Positions 16,228-25,988 of a DNA stretch of 64,000 nt are shown here, piece by piece (positions within the stretch are counted from its first letter, which is position 1; the number at the start of each line of letters is the position of its first letter). The notes beneath the pieces are model-generated. The model was not told the origin of the DNA. It saw nothing but the letters and a program-made list of their open reading frames with translations, and ran no database searches. The translations under genes and the position numbers were made by a program. This stretch comes from Acetobacteroides hydrogenigenes. GTDB lineage: Bacteria > Bacteroidota > Bacteroidia > Bacteroidales > ZOR0009. The stretch covers positions 1 through 64,000 of the forward strand of contig NZ_SLWB01000012.1 of assembly GCF_004340205.1 (NCBI RefSeq), given 5' to 3'.

Positions 16228-16741
16228 TGCGAGTAGTATTGGTTAGCCACTTATCGTTTAAACGAAGGACCTGCTCGATGACATCGCGAACACATCCCTC
16301 CCCACCCTTACGGTCGGAGATGTAACGGGCAATTGCCTTTACCTCGGGAGCCGCATCGGCAGGACAGGTAGGCATTCCGGCCTTTTGCATTACCGCCATG
16401 TCCGGAATATCGTCGCCCATGAAGAGCACCTCTTCGGGCTTCAAATCGTACTTAAAGCAGAAATCCATAAAATCGTCAACCTTATCGTGCGAGCCAAGGT
16501 AAATGTCGGTTACCCCTAGGCTGTTGAACCGAGGGCGCATAGAATCGCCTCGTCCACCCGAGATAACGGCCACCGGAAATCCCAGCTTTACGGCAAGCTG
16601 AACGGCATAGCCGTCTTTAACATTTTGCGTCCGGAGCATCTCCCCGCTGGGATGGATGAACACCGAACCATCGGTAAAAACACCGTCAATATCAAAGGCA
16701 AAAGCCTTTACACCACGTAAATCCTGCTTAAAGTTAGCCAT
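16211..16741 (-). CDS. kdsC: KdsC-like HAD phosphatase (Kdo-8-phosphate phosphatase)
   Basis: The 176-residue protein belongs to the small, capless HAD subfamily that includes KdsC. Motif I is FDIDGVFTDG, with nucleophile D17 and acid/base D19. Motif IV is GDDIPDMAVM, and the sequence ends with the C-terminal tail typical of the tetrameric enzyme. KdsC releases phosphate from 3-deoxy-D-manno-octulosonate-8-phosphate in lipopolysaccharide core synthesis. The frame runs up to 16825, but the ATG at 16741 (MANFKQDLRG) is the family start. It is the first gene of a minus-strand run with UbiA and SMR. Confidence 0.85.
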   Translation of the reverse strand: MANFKQDLRGVKAFAFDIDGVFTDGSVFIHPSGEMLRTQNVKDGYAVQLAVKLGFPVAVISGGRGDSMRPRFNSLGVTDIYLGSHDKVDDFMDFCFKYDLKPEEVLFMGDDIPDMAVMQKAGMPTCPADAAPEVKAIARYISDRKGGEGCVRDVIEQVLRLNDKWLTNTTRNVQSL

Positions 16742-16900
16742 TTGAAACGTTGAATTCTTTTGTGCCGAAAGATAGGAATTATAATGTAAGAAGTACGAGG
16801 TGAAAAACAACGATTTGAGCAACACCAGAGAACCTCAATCCATAAAATTTTCGAAAACCGATACCGTAGAGGAATTGTATTTTCCTGAAAATGGGAGAAC

Positions 16901-17204
16901 CAACTACAGGGGTGTAAGGGACTCACCGAACTCTGGCGGACCAATTACAGGGGTGTAAGGGACTCGCCGAACTCCGGTGACGCAATTACAGGGGTGTAAG
17001 TGACTCGCCGAACTCTGGCGGACCAATTACAGGGGTGTAAGGGACTCGCCGAACTTCGGTGACGCAATTACAGGGGTGTAAGTGACTCGCCGAACTCCGG
17101 TGACGCAATTACAGGGGTGTAAGTGACTCGCCGAACTTCGGTGACGCAATTACAGGGGTGTAAGTGACTCGCCGAACTCTGGTGACGCAATTGCAGGGGT
17201 GCAA
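16901..17204. repeat. 41-bp tandem repeat array, 7.4 copies
   Basis: Units start at 16901, 16942, 16983, 17024, 17065, 17106, 17147 and a partial unit at 17188, always exactly 41 bases apart. Each contains the palindrome TTACAGGGGTGTAA (CTACA in unit 1) and then GACTCGCCGAACT. Two unit types exist: units 1 and 3 end in TGGCGGAC, the others in GGTGACG. There are no unique spacers, so it is not a CRISPR. The 41-base period is not a multiple of three, which argues against coding. Confidence 0.9.
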
Positions 17205-17406
17205 CAGCCTATGGTTTCTTTAAGGGCTCTACTCTTCCTACATCAATGCTGCGAAACTTTTTCTCTCTATTAACATCTTTTCAACCACGCACCCGAGTAC
17301 AAAGCGCACAGCCCCCCCTCTATGCTCACAGAAAGCCCAAATATGACAACAAGAAGCAACAGGCAGTCGGCTTATCGCCATATTTCTGCCATTCGTCGAT
17401 ATTTTG

Positions 17407-17437
17407 TTGGGATAGGGCTTTAGAACAGCCAACTTTG
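17407..17437 (+). promoter_or_regulatory. Possible promoter of the second receptor operon
   Basis: TTG at 17407-17409 and CAACTTTG at 17430-17437 lie 20 bases apart; the second element differs from TAnnTTTG by one base. The ATG is 28 bases downstream. It is a modest match. Confidence 0.4.
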
Positions 17438-17465
17438 CAACGCATTACTTATTTAAACCAAACCC

Positions 17466-19790
17466 ATGTTTTACATTAGGAACATCTTTTTACTGCTGCT
17501 AATTGCAACCACCCTGCAGCTAAGCGCTCAAGGCCGCTACACGCTGAGCGGCTATCTGAAGGACAAGAAGAGCGGCGAAACGCTCATCGGAGCAACCGTT
17601 TTTATCAAGGAAACCAAGCAGGGCGTTGTTACCAACCCCTACGGATTCTACTCCATCACGCTCCCCAAAGGCGAGTACACGGTAGCCATCACCTTTGTGG
17701 GCTACAACAAGGTGGAAAAGCAGGTAAAGCTTACCGCCAATACCATCCTCAGCGAAGAGCTGGAGAACGAGAACGTCCAAATGGAGCAGGTGGTGATAAC
17801 CAGCACCCGCAAGGACGAAAACATTAGCCGCACCCAGATGGGCATGGCCAAGCTCGATCCCCGCAAGCTCAACACGCTTCCCGTGCTGATGGGCGAATCG
17901 GACATCATGAAATCCATACAGCTGATGCCGGGCGTGCAAACCGCCAGCGAGGGGTCGAGCGGTTTCTCCGTTCGCGGAGGATCATCCGACCAGAACCTCA
18001 TTCTGCTCGACGAAGCCCCCGTATACAACGCCTCGCACCTAATGGGCTTCTTCTCGGTGTTCAACTCCGATGCCATTAAGGATGCAACGCTCTACAAGGG
18101 TGATATTCCGGCTACCAACGGAGGTAGGCTATCGTCGCTGCTGGATATCCGCATGAAGGATGGCAACCGAAAGGAGTACCATGCCAACGGAGGCATTGGC
18201 CTTATCTCCAGCCGCCTTACGGTAGAGGGCCCCATAAAAAAGGATAAGGGATCGTTCATCGTATCGGCCCGTAGAACGTATGCCGATATGTTCCTAAAGC
18301 TATCCAGCGACTCGATGATGCGCAAGAACAGGCTCTACTTCTACGATGTGAACGCCAAGGCCAACTACGATATCAACCCGAACAACCGCATATTCGTTTC
18401 GGCCTACTTTGGACGCGACTTAACGGGCTTTGGCGACGACTTCTCGTTTAGCTGGGGTAACGCTACGGTAACCACCCGATGGAACCATACCTTTACCAGC
18501 AAGCTCTTCTCGAACCTCACCCTCATCTACTCCAACTACCAGTACAAGCTTGGCAACTCTAACGCCAAACCCAGCTTCAAATGGCGCTCCAACCTCGAAG
18601 ATGTTGGGCTGAAGTACGACTTCTCGCTCTACCAAGGTGCTAAGAACACCATTAAGTTCGGCTTGTCTAGCACGCTGCACTACATTCAGCCCGGCAAGTT
18701 TAAGGTAGATGGCAAAAGGAGCGACTTTGAAACATCCGACAGCCGAGCCATAGAGAATGCCATTTACCTGCTCAACGAGCAGAAGGTAGGACAACGGTTG
18801 ACCCTTAACTACGGGCTACGCCTATCGTCGTTCCACAACATGGGAGGTACAACCTACACCATTGACAGGAAAACCTTCGAGGTAACCGATACCGTTTCGC
18901 ATAAAACGAACAACATCTACCACTCCTCGTACGGGCTAGAGCCCCGCTTCAGCGCCAACTACCGCCTCAACGAAACCGCATCGATAAAAGCCGCCTACAG
19001 CCGTACCCATCAGTACCTGCAGCTGGCCTCGAACTCGGCTGCTGGATCTCCGCTGGATGTTTGGTTTCCCTCGTCGGACTACGTAGAGCCGCAGGTTTCC
19101 GATCAGGTTGGACTAGGGTACTTCAGGAATTTCGACGACAACACCTACGAGGTGTCGGTAGAAGGATTCTACAAGTGGATGGACCACCAAATCGACTTTA
19201 AGGATAACGCCGACCTGCTGATGAACAACCAGCTCGAAAAAGAGCTTCGCTTTGGCAAAGCTCAGTCGTACGGAGTCGAACTGTTTGCCCGTAAGAACAG
19301 CGGAAAGCTTACCGGATGGATTAGCTATACCCTTTCGAAGGCCACCCGTAAATTTCCGGATATCAACAATGGGAGAAAGTACAACGCCAACTACGACCAC
19401 CCCAACAACCTGAACGTAACGCTTACCTACAAGCTTACCCAGCGCGCCGAGCTAACCTCGTCGTGGGTGTACTACAGCGGCACGCCCATCACCTACCCCA
19501 CCATGCGCTTTAGCCATGGGAATATGAACCTTCCCATTTACGGCGAAAAGAATGCCTCGCGCCTACCCGACTACCACCGCCTCGACCTATCGCTTACCCT
19601 AAAGAATAAGCGCAAACCGGGTCGTCGTTGGGAAAGCGAATGGAACTTTGCCGTATACAACGTCTACAACCGCGGCAATGCCTACTCGGTTTACTTCGAG
19701 ACCGACGAAAAGGATCAGTCAAAGATCAAAACCTACAAGATGGTTATGTTCCCAATTATTCCATCTATAACCTATAACTTTAAGTTCTAA
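17466..19790 (+). CDS. TonB-dependent receptor without STN domain
   Basis: The 774-residue receptor has a signal peptide (about 1-21), a carboxypeptidase-regulatory-like domain (about 23-105), a plug (about 125-235, with FSVRGGSSDQNLILLDEAPV) and a C-terminal barrel ending in NFKF. It closely resembles the receptor at 11120-13786 but lacks the STN domain and has no sigma/FecR genes next to it. It should therefore transport without signalling through an anti-sigma factor. The downstream DUF4249 lipoprotein starts five bases after its stop. The ligand is unknown. Confidence 0.9.
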   Translation: MFYIRNIFLLLLIATTLQLSAQGRYTLSGYLKDKKSGETLIGATVFIKETKQGVVTNPYGFYSITLPKGEYTVAITFVGYNKVEKQVKLTANTILSEELENENVQMEQVVITSTRKDENISRTQMGMAKLDPRKLNTLPVLMGESDIMKSIQLMPGVQTASEGSSGFSVRGGSSDQNLILLDEAPVYNASHLMGFFSVFNSDAIKDATLYKGDIPATNGGRLSSLLDIRMKDGNRKEYHANGGIGLISSRLTVEGPIKKDKGSFIVSARRTYADMFLKLSSDSMMRKNRLYFYDVNAKANYDINPNNRIFVSAYFGRDLTGFGDDFSFSWGNATVTTRWNHTFTSKLFSNLTLIYSNYQYKLGNSNAKPSFKWRSNLEDVGLKYDFSLYQGAKNTIKFGLSSTLHYIQPGKFKVDGKRSDFETSDSRAIENAIYLLNEQKVGQRLTLNYGLRLSSFHNMGGTTYTIDRKTFEVTDTVSHKTNNIYHSSYGLEPRFSANYRLNETASIKAAYSRTHQYLQLASNSAAGSPLDVWFPSSDYVEPQVSDQVGLGYFRNFDDNTYEVSVEGFYKWMDHQIDFKDNADLLMNNQLEKELRFGKAQSYGVELFARKNSGKLTGWISYTLSKATRKFPDINNGRKYNANYDHPNNLNVTLTYKLTQRAELTSSWVYYSGTPITYPTMRFSHGNMNLPIYGEKNASRLPDYHRLDLSLTLKNKRKPGRRWESEWNFAVYNVYNRGNAYSVYFETDEKDQSKIKTYKMVMFPIIPSITYNFKF

Positions 19791-19795
19791 CAGCC

Positions 19796-20596
19796 ATGCG
19801 TAAGCTTACAATACTAATAGCCATAGCCTCCCTCTTTGCCAGCTGCAAGAAGGAGTTCGACCTCGACCTCAACGCCCAAAACAAGAACCTGCTGGTGGTA
19901 GAGGGAATGATTACCGACCAAAACGAACCTCAGGTAATAGAGCTAACGCGTACGGTTAGCTACCTTAAGCAGGTAAAGGCTCAGGCTGTCGAAAACGCCA
20001 CTGTTGTAGTTAATGTCGATAATCAAGTAGTACCTTTTACCCAAAAAGAGCCGGGCAGGTACTTTGCTCCCGATGGGTTTATCGGCCAAGTAAGCAAAAC
20101 CTACAACCTTACCATTACCGTAGATGGCCAAGTATACAAGGCATCGTCGAAGATGAATCCTGCACAGGTAATGGATGCCGCATCCACCAAAACGCACGAG
20201 TTTAACGCAGACTACTTCGAGATACGGCTTACCTTTACCGATAACCCCGAAAAGGGCGACTACATCCTTTTTAAGTATGCCCGAAATGGACAAATGATCG
20301 ATACGTTAGATAAGTGGTCGACCTACAGCGATAAGCTTACCAACGGGAAGAACTTTGAGGATATTATGGCATTTGGCGATGTTGAGGGTAGTGTTGGCGA
20401 CAACATCACCGTATACTCCTACTCCATCAGCAAGGAGTACCACGACTTTATTGATGCTGCTGAGAATGCCACAAGCGAACCGCTACCATTCTTTCCTCCT
20501 CCAGGCTCAGCCATCACCGGAAATATTACCAACGGTGCTGTAGGATTCTTCCAGGCCTCAGCGGTAAGAAAAGTCTCTACCAAGCTAAAAAAATGA
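19796..20596 (+). CDS. DUF4249-family lipoprotein, second copy
   Basis: This 266-residue lipoprotein has its lipobox cysteine at C17, followed by KKE. It shares the DUF4249 layout of the 13791-14675 product: an N-terminal beta-sandwich (NLLVVEGMITDQNEPQVIEL), a central domain, and a C-terminal segment ending in GAVGFFQASAVRK. Together with the upstream receptor it forms a two-gene unit. It is presumed to be the surface partner of that receptor. Similarity to its paralogue is recognisable but low outside the conserved strands. Confidence 0.8.
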   Translation: MRKLTILIAIASLFASCKKEFDLDLNAQNKNLLVVEGMITDQNEPQVIELTRTVSYLKQVKAQAVENATVVVNVDNQVVPFTQKEPGRYFAPDGFIGQVSKTYNLTITVDGQVYKASSKMNPAQVMDAASTKTHEFNADYFEIRLTFTDNPEKGDYILFKYARNGQMIDTLDKWSTYSDKLTNGKNFEDIMAFGDVEGSVGDNITVYSYSISKEYHDFIDAAENATSEPLPFFPPPGSAITGNITNGAVGFFQASAVRKVSTKLKK

Positions 20597-20621
20597 CCGA
20601 TACACATAACAATTAGTACTA

Positions 20622-20654
20622 AAAAGGATGGTTCACCTCGGTAGCCATCCTTTT
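20622..20654 (+). terminator. Terminator after the second receptor operon
   Basis: AAAAGGATGG (20622-20631) pairs with CCATCCTTTT (20645-20654), giving a 10-bp stem that ends in T residues, 25 bases after the DUF4249 stop. Confidence 0.75.
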
Positions 20655-20906
20655 ACAATACTACAGAAGCATTAATCGGCACCTAAAACACCTTCCGTAC
20701 CACTACGGAGGTATCAAATCATAGCCATTAAAGCAACAGCAATGTGCTCCTAAGAGCATTCCTGATTAGGTCTCATAAATGAAAAAGGCACCTCATCTTG
20801 ACAGCCTAATAAGCGCCATTACCCTTTGCCCACCAGATAAAATGCGCCTAGCGCAAAAAAAATTGCTCCATTTTTTCTATATTGGCGACTAGCGAATGTA
20901 AACCCG
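20655..20906. other. Intergenic region without clear signals
   Basis: The sequence upstream of the antiporter gene presumably holds its promoter. The nearest -7-like box, TATATTGG at 20878-20885, has one mismatch to TAnnTTTG and no well-spaced TTG. Nothing else is recognised. Confidence 0.4.
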
Positions 20907-22364
20907 ATGGAATTTACCTTAAACAACCTTCTTTTAGTTGGCTCTGCGCTACTGGTGCTGAGCATCTTTCTTAGTAAAACAAGCAAATATGGCATCCCCG
21001 CCGTAATTCTCTTTATGCTGGTAGGAATGCTTGCCGGTATTGATGGCCCAGGGGGCATAAACTTCTACAATACCCAAATATCAAAGTTTATTGGAACGCT
21101 TGCGCTTGTGCTTATTCTATTTTCGGGAGGTTTGGACACCCGATATACAGATATCCGTCCTATTGCCAAACGGGGAATCCTGCTATCAACACTGGGAGTG
21201 GTTATAACAGCCATTCTTACCGGCCTTTTTATAGCCTATACCACAGAGCTCAACATCAAGGAAGGGCTGCTGCTTGGCGCCATAATCTCGTCTACCGATG
21301 CGGCTTCCGTGTTTACCATTTTGCGCTCGAAAAGTATGGGATTGAAGAACAACATTCGACCTTTGCTCGAGTTCGAAAGCGGCAGCAACGATCCGATGGC
21401 CTACCTGCTTACCATTATCTTCATTATGCTTATTAAGCAGCCCGACACCAACATTGGTGGCTACATTTGGTTCTTTTTTAAGCAGTTTACGCTAGGAAGC
21501 ATTATTGGTGTAGCGATGGGGTTTGCCATTATAAAGATCATCAACCGCATCAACCTTAACTTCGATGGGCTTTACGCAGTGCTGCTGCTAAGCCTATCGC
21601 TACTCGTATTTGGGCTATCCGACTTTTTGGGAGGCAACGGCTTTCTTTCGGTTTATCTTGCCGCCATTATTCTTGGCAACCACGAGTTTGTCCACAAGCG
21701 CAGCCTCATAAAACATTTCGACGGTCAAGCTTGGATGATGCAAATCATCATGTTCCTAACGCTTGGGCTACTGGTAAACCCGTCAGATCTGCTCCCTCTC
21801 GTAGGCATTGGCCTACTGCTATCGGCCTTTATCATTCTGGTTGCACGACCTATTGCCGTCTTTACCTGCTTAGCAAAATCGCAGTTCACAACGCGCTCTA
21901 AGATCTTTATATCCTGGGTTGGCCTACGTGGTGCCGTTCCAATTATTCTTTCGATATATGCGCTAGATGCAGGAGTCGAGAAGGGAAAGCTCATCTTCAA
22001 CCTTGTTTTCTTCATCTCGCTAACCTCCGTGCTAATAAAAGGGACTACCATCCCGTATATTGCAAAAAGATTACGATTAAACGTGCCAATGCACATCCGA
22101 AAAAAGTCAACCGTAGATATCGAGCTCGCCAATAAAGTAAAATCCATTATTATAGAGCTGGATGTACTTCCAGAATACCGATGCGTGGGTAAAACGCTGG
22201 TAGAACTTGTGCTTCCCGAAGGCATTACCATATCAATGCTCCATCGCGATGGCAACATCTTTATCCCCGATGGCTTTACCCGCATTCGTCCAGGTGATAA
22301 ACTTACCATATTAGCCGACTCGGTAAACTCGCTAAAGGATTTCTACAAAAAAGTTTGGGGATAG
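20907..22364 (+). CDS. Potassium/proton-type antiporter, CPA1 family with RCK C-terminal domain
   Basis: The 485-residue inner-membrane protein has about 12-13 helices (residues 1-385) resembling the NhaP2/CvrA branch of monovalent cation/proton antiporters. Visible motifs are SSTDAAS in the ion-binding helix and FESGSNDPMA. The cytoplasmic end (about 395-485) resembles the TrkA-C/RCK_C regulatory domain, which in relatives senses ligands. The likely role is K+ (or Na+) efflux and pH or turgor control. It is a single gene. Ion specificity cannot be told from sequence alone. Confidence 0.85.
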   Translation: MEFTLNNLLLVGSALLVLSIFLSKTSKYGIPAVILFMLVGMLAGIDGPGGINFYNTQISKFIGTLALVLILFSGGLDTRYTDIRPIAKRGILLSTLGVVITAILTGLFIAYTTELNIKEGLLLGAIISSTDAASVFTILRSKSMGLKNNIRPLLEFESGSNDPMAYLLTIIFIMLIKQPDTNIGGYIWFFFKQFTLGSIIGVAMGFAIIKIINRINLNFDGLYAVLLLSLSLLVFGLSDFLGGNGFLSVYLAAIILGNHEFVHKRSLIKHFDGQAWMMQIIMFLTLGLLVNPSDLLPLVGIGLLLSAFIILVARPIAVFTCLAKSQFTTRSKIFISWVGLRGAVPIILSIYALDAGVEKGKLIFNLVFFISLTSVLIKGTTIPYIAKRLRLNVPMHIRKKSTVDIELANKVKSIIIELDVLPEYRCVGKTLVELVLPEGITISMLHRDGNIFIPDGFTRIRPGDKLTILADSVNSLKDFYKKVWG

Positions 22365-22740
22365 CTTTGTCGCTTTTGATTTATATATACACATGTAAGG
22401 TTATCTATTTAGGCTTGCATTCCTCTTCTATTATTTCGTTTATTCGCTCACTCCTAACAACAAACAACTCTTTCCTCACCTCAAAAAAGACTAGGATAAA
22501 AGAGTTCCTGTCGTCGCAAACTTTTATATTCTTTACAGGTTATTAAAAAATATATTCCCTCTGCTAAACAATGTTAGCCCCACCTCTGTTAGCAAGAGTA
22601 TCGGATAGCAATAATTCATTATTCCAGAGTCAGCAGAGGGTTAATTAAAGCGCATTATAGCGACTTTCAAATGGCAAAGGATAATAAAGGGTATCCGAAT
22701 CAATTCTTGCAACGAATTTCTAACTGCAAAAAAACTAATT
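22365..22740. other. Leader region upstream of SusC with a long-range inverted repeat
   Basis: CCCTCTGCT at 22557-22565 is the exact reverse complement of AGCAGAGGG at 22632-22640. The 66-base interior contains GCTAA...TTAGC pairing and a repeated GTTAGC. This could fold as a closed multi-branch leader RNA or be an operator pair. No known riboswitch core was recognised. The rest of the gap is AT-rich and shows no gene. Confidence 0.4.
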
Positions 22741-25700
22741 ATGAGGCGATTTCTTTCGTTACTTGTGATGGTACTTGTTTGTGTTGGTGCAACGTACGCT
22801 CAACCTAAACAGGTAACTGGTAGGGTGTTCTCTTCCGAGGACAAAAGCCCAATTCCTGGTGTAAGCGTATTCGTTAAGGAAGCTTCAAGTATTGGTACAA
22901 CAACCAATATTGATGGTCAGTTTACCTTAAAGAATATTCCAGCAAACGCCAAAACCCTAGTTTTTCGATTTGTTGGCTTCCAAACCCAAGAGGTCAACAT
23001 TAGAGAGGGTGAAATTAGCGTAACCCTCGTTCCTGAGACCCAAAAAATTGATGAGGTTGTGGTTACTGCAATGGGAATGAAACGCGACCGCAAGGCATTA
23101 GGATATGCCGTACAGGATATCAAAGCGGAAGCCATTACCCGGGCAGGGAGCAGCGCCGTAGGAACTGCACTGCAAGGCAAACTTGCCGGTGTTGAAATCA
23201 AACCTTCGAGCGGTATGCCAGGGGCCTCAACAAACATTACTATCCGTGGTGCACGTTCGTTTACAGGCAACAACGCACCTCTTTACATTATTGATGGAAT
23301 GCCAATCGCATCAAATGCAGACTACAGCACAGGAAATAGTGTAACAGGAACAGACGTTGCCAACCGAGCAGTTGATATTGATCCTAATGACATTGAGAGT
23401 ATCAATGTTTTAAAAGGCCAAGCCGCTGCTGCGCTTTATGGTATTCGAGCATCTAATGGCGTTGTTATAATTACCACAAAAAGCGGTAAGAATGTAAAAG
23501 GATCTAAAGCAGTTATAACATTCTCAACCAACTACAGCGCCGACCTCATATCGAGAAAGCCTGAAATGCAGTCGACATGGGCTCAAGGTGCACCTGCTGC
23601 TGGTGGTGGCTACTCTTTTAACCCATACGCTTCAACTAACTGGGGACCAAAAATTGCAGACCTTCCTAATGACAAAACATACGGAGGTAACGTAGCTAAT
23701 GCAAACAATGGTAACAATGCCTCTAAGTATCCTGGGAAATACTACGTGCCTCAACTAAAAGATGCGGGTTATGAAGAAGCCGACCGTTGGGTTACTCCTC
23801 AAGTATACAACAATGTCGATGATTTCTTTAAAACTGGGTATACGCTCAACAATTCATTTAACATCAGTCAAGCCATGGAAAAGGGCAACTACTCTTTTGG
23901 CGTAAGTAACACGACTCAAGAAGGCATTGTACCTAGCACCTCCATGGATCGCTACACTGCAAAAGCAGCAGCAGAAATTAAGGTAGCAAATTCTTGGAAG
24001 ACGGGATTCTCTACTAACTATGCCCAAACATATATAATGAAGGCTCCTGGTGCAAATGATGGTTTAGTAGCAACAGTATTTTCAGCTCCTAGAAACTATA
24101 ACTTAAAGGGGATTCCATACGCATCGCCTACCGATCCATACTACCAAATCCTTTATAGGGCCACCAACTTTAACAACCCTTACTGGGCTATTAACAATAA
24201 CAAATTTGACGAAAAGACCAACCGATTCTATGGAAATAGTTTTGTTGAATATTCCCCAAATATTTTTGGAGATAGTGATAAGAAGTTGAATTTCAAGTAC
24301 CAGTTAGGGATGGATTCATACTCTACTCACTTCCAAGATATCAATGAGTATAAGAGCAAGAACACCCTAGGATCTATAAACAACTATGGAATAACAGCAA
24401 CTACTTACAACTCGCTACTCACGGTTACCTTCGATATGAATATTACCAAAGATATCAAGTTTAACTTACTTCTTGGTAATGAAATAAATCAGGAGAACAA
24501 CAAGACCTACAGCGAATCCGGATCTAACTTCAATTTCGGAGGATGGGCTCATATAAACAATGCAACAATAAAGAATACTTCAGAAAACCAATCGCGTAGT
24601 AGGACTGTGGGATTTTTCGGAAACCTTTCTCTATCGTATCGCGACCTTATATACCTCAACGCTACCGGTAGACAAGACGTTGTATCGACGATGCCTAGAG
24701 GAAATAGAACATTCTTCTATCCCTCTGTATCCCTCGGCTTTGTCCTTACAGAACTAGAGGCCCTAAAGGGCAACAGCATTCTATCATTTGCGAAGTTACG
24801 TGCTTCATATGCAGAGGTAGGACAAGCAGGACGTTATTACGAGAACTACTATGTTACTCCATCCTACAGTGGTGGTTTCTGGACTGGGAATCCAATCCAA
24901 TATCCGCTATCAGGAGTTACAGCATATATTCCTAACACTACTCAGTACGATCCAAACTTAAAACCTCAAAATACAGTATCGTTTGAGGTTGGTGCAGATT
25001 TGAGATTCTTCAACAACCTGTTTGGTATTGACTACACCTTCTCAAGACAGGATGTTAAGGATCAGATTTTCGACGTTCCTCTTGCCGGTTCGACAGGAGC
25101 ATCAGCTCTTACTATGAACGGAGGAGCAATCTACACCAACGCACATGAAGTTGTCGTAAGCATTAACCCTATTCGCCAAAAAGACCTTGAATGGTCTATT
25201 AACGTTAACTTCACAAAGATGGACAACTATGTAAAGGAACTAGCAGAAGGTGTTGAAAGTATCTTCCTAGGCGGATTTACAACACCTCAAGTACGAGCTG
25301 GTGTAGGTTCAAAGTTCCCTGTAATATACGGTTCCTCTTTTAAGAAAGATGCTCAAGGACGAATTTTGGTAGACGAAAGAGCTACGATAAACGGTGTTGC
25401 CAACCCATATTACGGTTTCCCAATGCAGGGTAAGCCAGATGTAATAGGGTCGGCTGCCCCAGACTTTACACTTGGGGCATCCACCACTTTAAGATACAAA
25501 AGAATAACCATCTCATCAACAATTGATTGGAAAAAAGGTGGACAAATGTATCATGGCACAAATGGTCTTTTAAGCTATACTTATGGTCTAGCAAAGTCAA
25601 CTGAAGATCGTACTTCTGTGTTTGTTTATCCTGGATTTAAAGCCGATGGTACCCCTAACGACATTCAACGCGGAGGTTCCACCGACCAAGCAGCATACTA

Positions 25701-25980
25701 CAATCTATATGCAAATACTTTAGGAAACATTGATGAAGCGTTCATTTTCAACAATTCATACGTAAAGTTAAGAGAATTGACCCTTTCGTACCGTTTACCA
25801 AAGATCAAGGGTATCGATATCAATGTGACTGGATTTGCACGCAACATCCTAATTTGGACTAATCTACCAAACTTTGATCCAGAAGCAACTCAAGGTAACA
25901 CCAATATGGGAGGTGCTTTCGAACGCTTTACAACGCCACAGTCTATGAGCTTTGGTATGGGACTCAACTTTGTTTTTTAA
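22741..25980 (+). CDS. SusC/RagA-family TonB-linked outer membrane transporter
   Basis: This 1079-residue transporter has a signal peptide (about 1-20), a carboxypeptidase-regulatory-like domain (about 22-100) and a TonB-box-like KIDEVVVTAMG near residue 101. A plug (about 115-240, with TNITIRGARSFTGNNAPLYI) and a C-terminal barrel ending in LNFVF follow. It pairs with the SusD-like lipoprotein starting eight bases after its stop. No hydrolase lies on the same strand; the GH92 gene is convergent immediately downstream. Substrate is unknown, though the neighbourhood suggests a glycan. Confidence 0.92.
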   Translation: MRRFLSLLVMVLVCVGATYAQPKQVTGRVFSSEDKSPIPGVSVFVKEASSIGTTTNIDGQFTLKNIPANAKTLVFRFVGFQTQEVNIREGEISVTLVPETQKIDEVVVTAMGMKRDRKALGYAVQDIKAEAITRAGSSAVGTALQGKLAGVEIKPSSGMPGASTNITIRGARSFTGNNAPLYIIDGMPIASNADYSTGNSVTGTDVANRAVDIDPNDIESINVLKGQAAAALYGIRASNGVVIITTKSGKNVKGSKAVITFSTNYSADLISRKPEMQSTWAQGAPAAGGGYSFNPYASTNWGPKIADLPNDKTYGGNVANANNGNNASKYPGKYYVPQLKDAGYEEADRWVTPQVYNNVDDFFKTGYTLNNSFNISQAMEKGNYSFGVSNTTQEGIVPSTSMDRYTAKAAAEIKVANSWKTGFSTNYAQTYIMKAPGANDGLVATVFSAPRNYNLKGIPYASPTDPYYQILYRATNFNNPYWAINNNKFDEKTNRFYGNSFVEYSPNIFGDSDKKLNFKYQLGMDSYSTHFQDINEYKSKNTLGSINNYGITATTYNSLLTVTFDMNITKDIKFNLLLGNEINQENNKTYSESGSNFNFGGWAHINNATIKNTSENQSRSRTVGFFGNLSLSYRDLIYLNATGRQDVVSTMPRGNRTFFYPSVSLGFVLTELEALKGNSILSFAKLRASYAEVGQAGRYYENYYVTPSYSGGFWTGNPIQYPLSGVTAYIPNTTQYDPNLKPQNTVSFEVGADLRFFNNLFGIDYTFSRQDVKDQIFDVPLAGSTGASALTMNGGAIYTNAHEVVVSINPIRQKDLEWSINVNFTKMDNYVKELAEGVESIFLGGFTTPQVRAGVGSKFPVIYGSSFKKDAQGRILVDERATINGVANPYYGFPMQGKPDVIGSAAPDFTLGASTTLRYKRITISSTIDWKKGGQMYHGTNGLLSYTYGLAKSTEDRTSVFVYPGFKADGTPNDIQRGGSTDQAAYYNLYANTLGNIDEAFIFNNSYVKLRELTLSYRLPKIKGIDINVTGFARNILIWTNLPNFDPEATQGNTNMGGAFERFTTPQSMSFGMGLNFVF

Positions 25981-25988
25981 TTTTCAAA

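Larger units (their letters stand above)
16742..17465. other. Intergenic region between divergent genes, containing a tandem array
   Basis: The gap between the KdsC-like gene and the second TonB receptor is 724 bases. Its centre is a 41-bp tandem array (16901-17204). The flanks are ordinary AT-rich sequence, with a possible promoter at 17407-17437. Small open frames crossing the array are not called. Confidence 0.6.

Noticed and set aside
16901-17204. CRISPR array
   Set aside because: Units are contiguous with no unique spacers, and no cas genes are present in the window.
22557-22640. Known riboswitch upstream of SusC
   Set aside because: I could not match conserved cores of cobalamin, TPP, SAM or guanidine riboswitches; only the pairing is reported.
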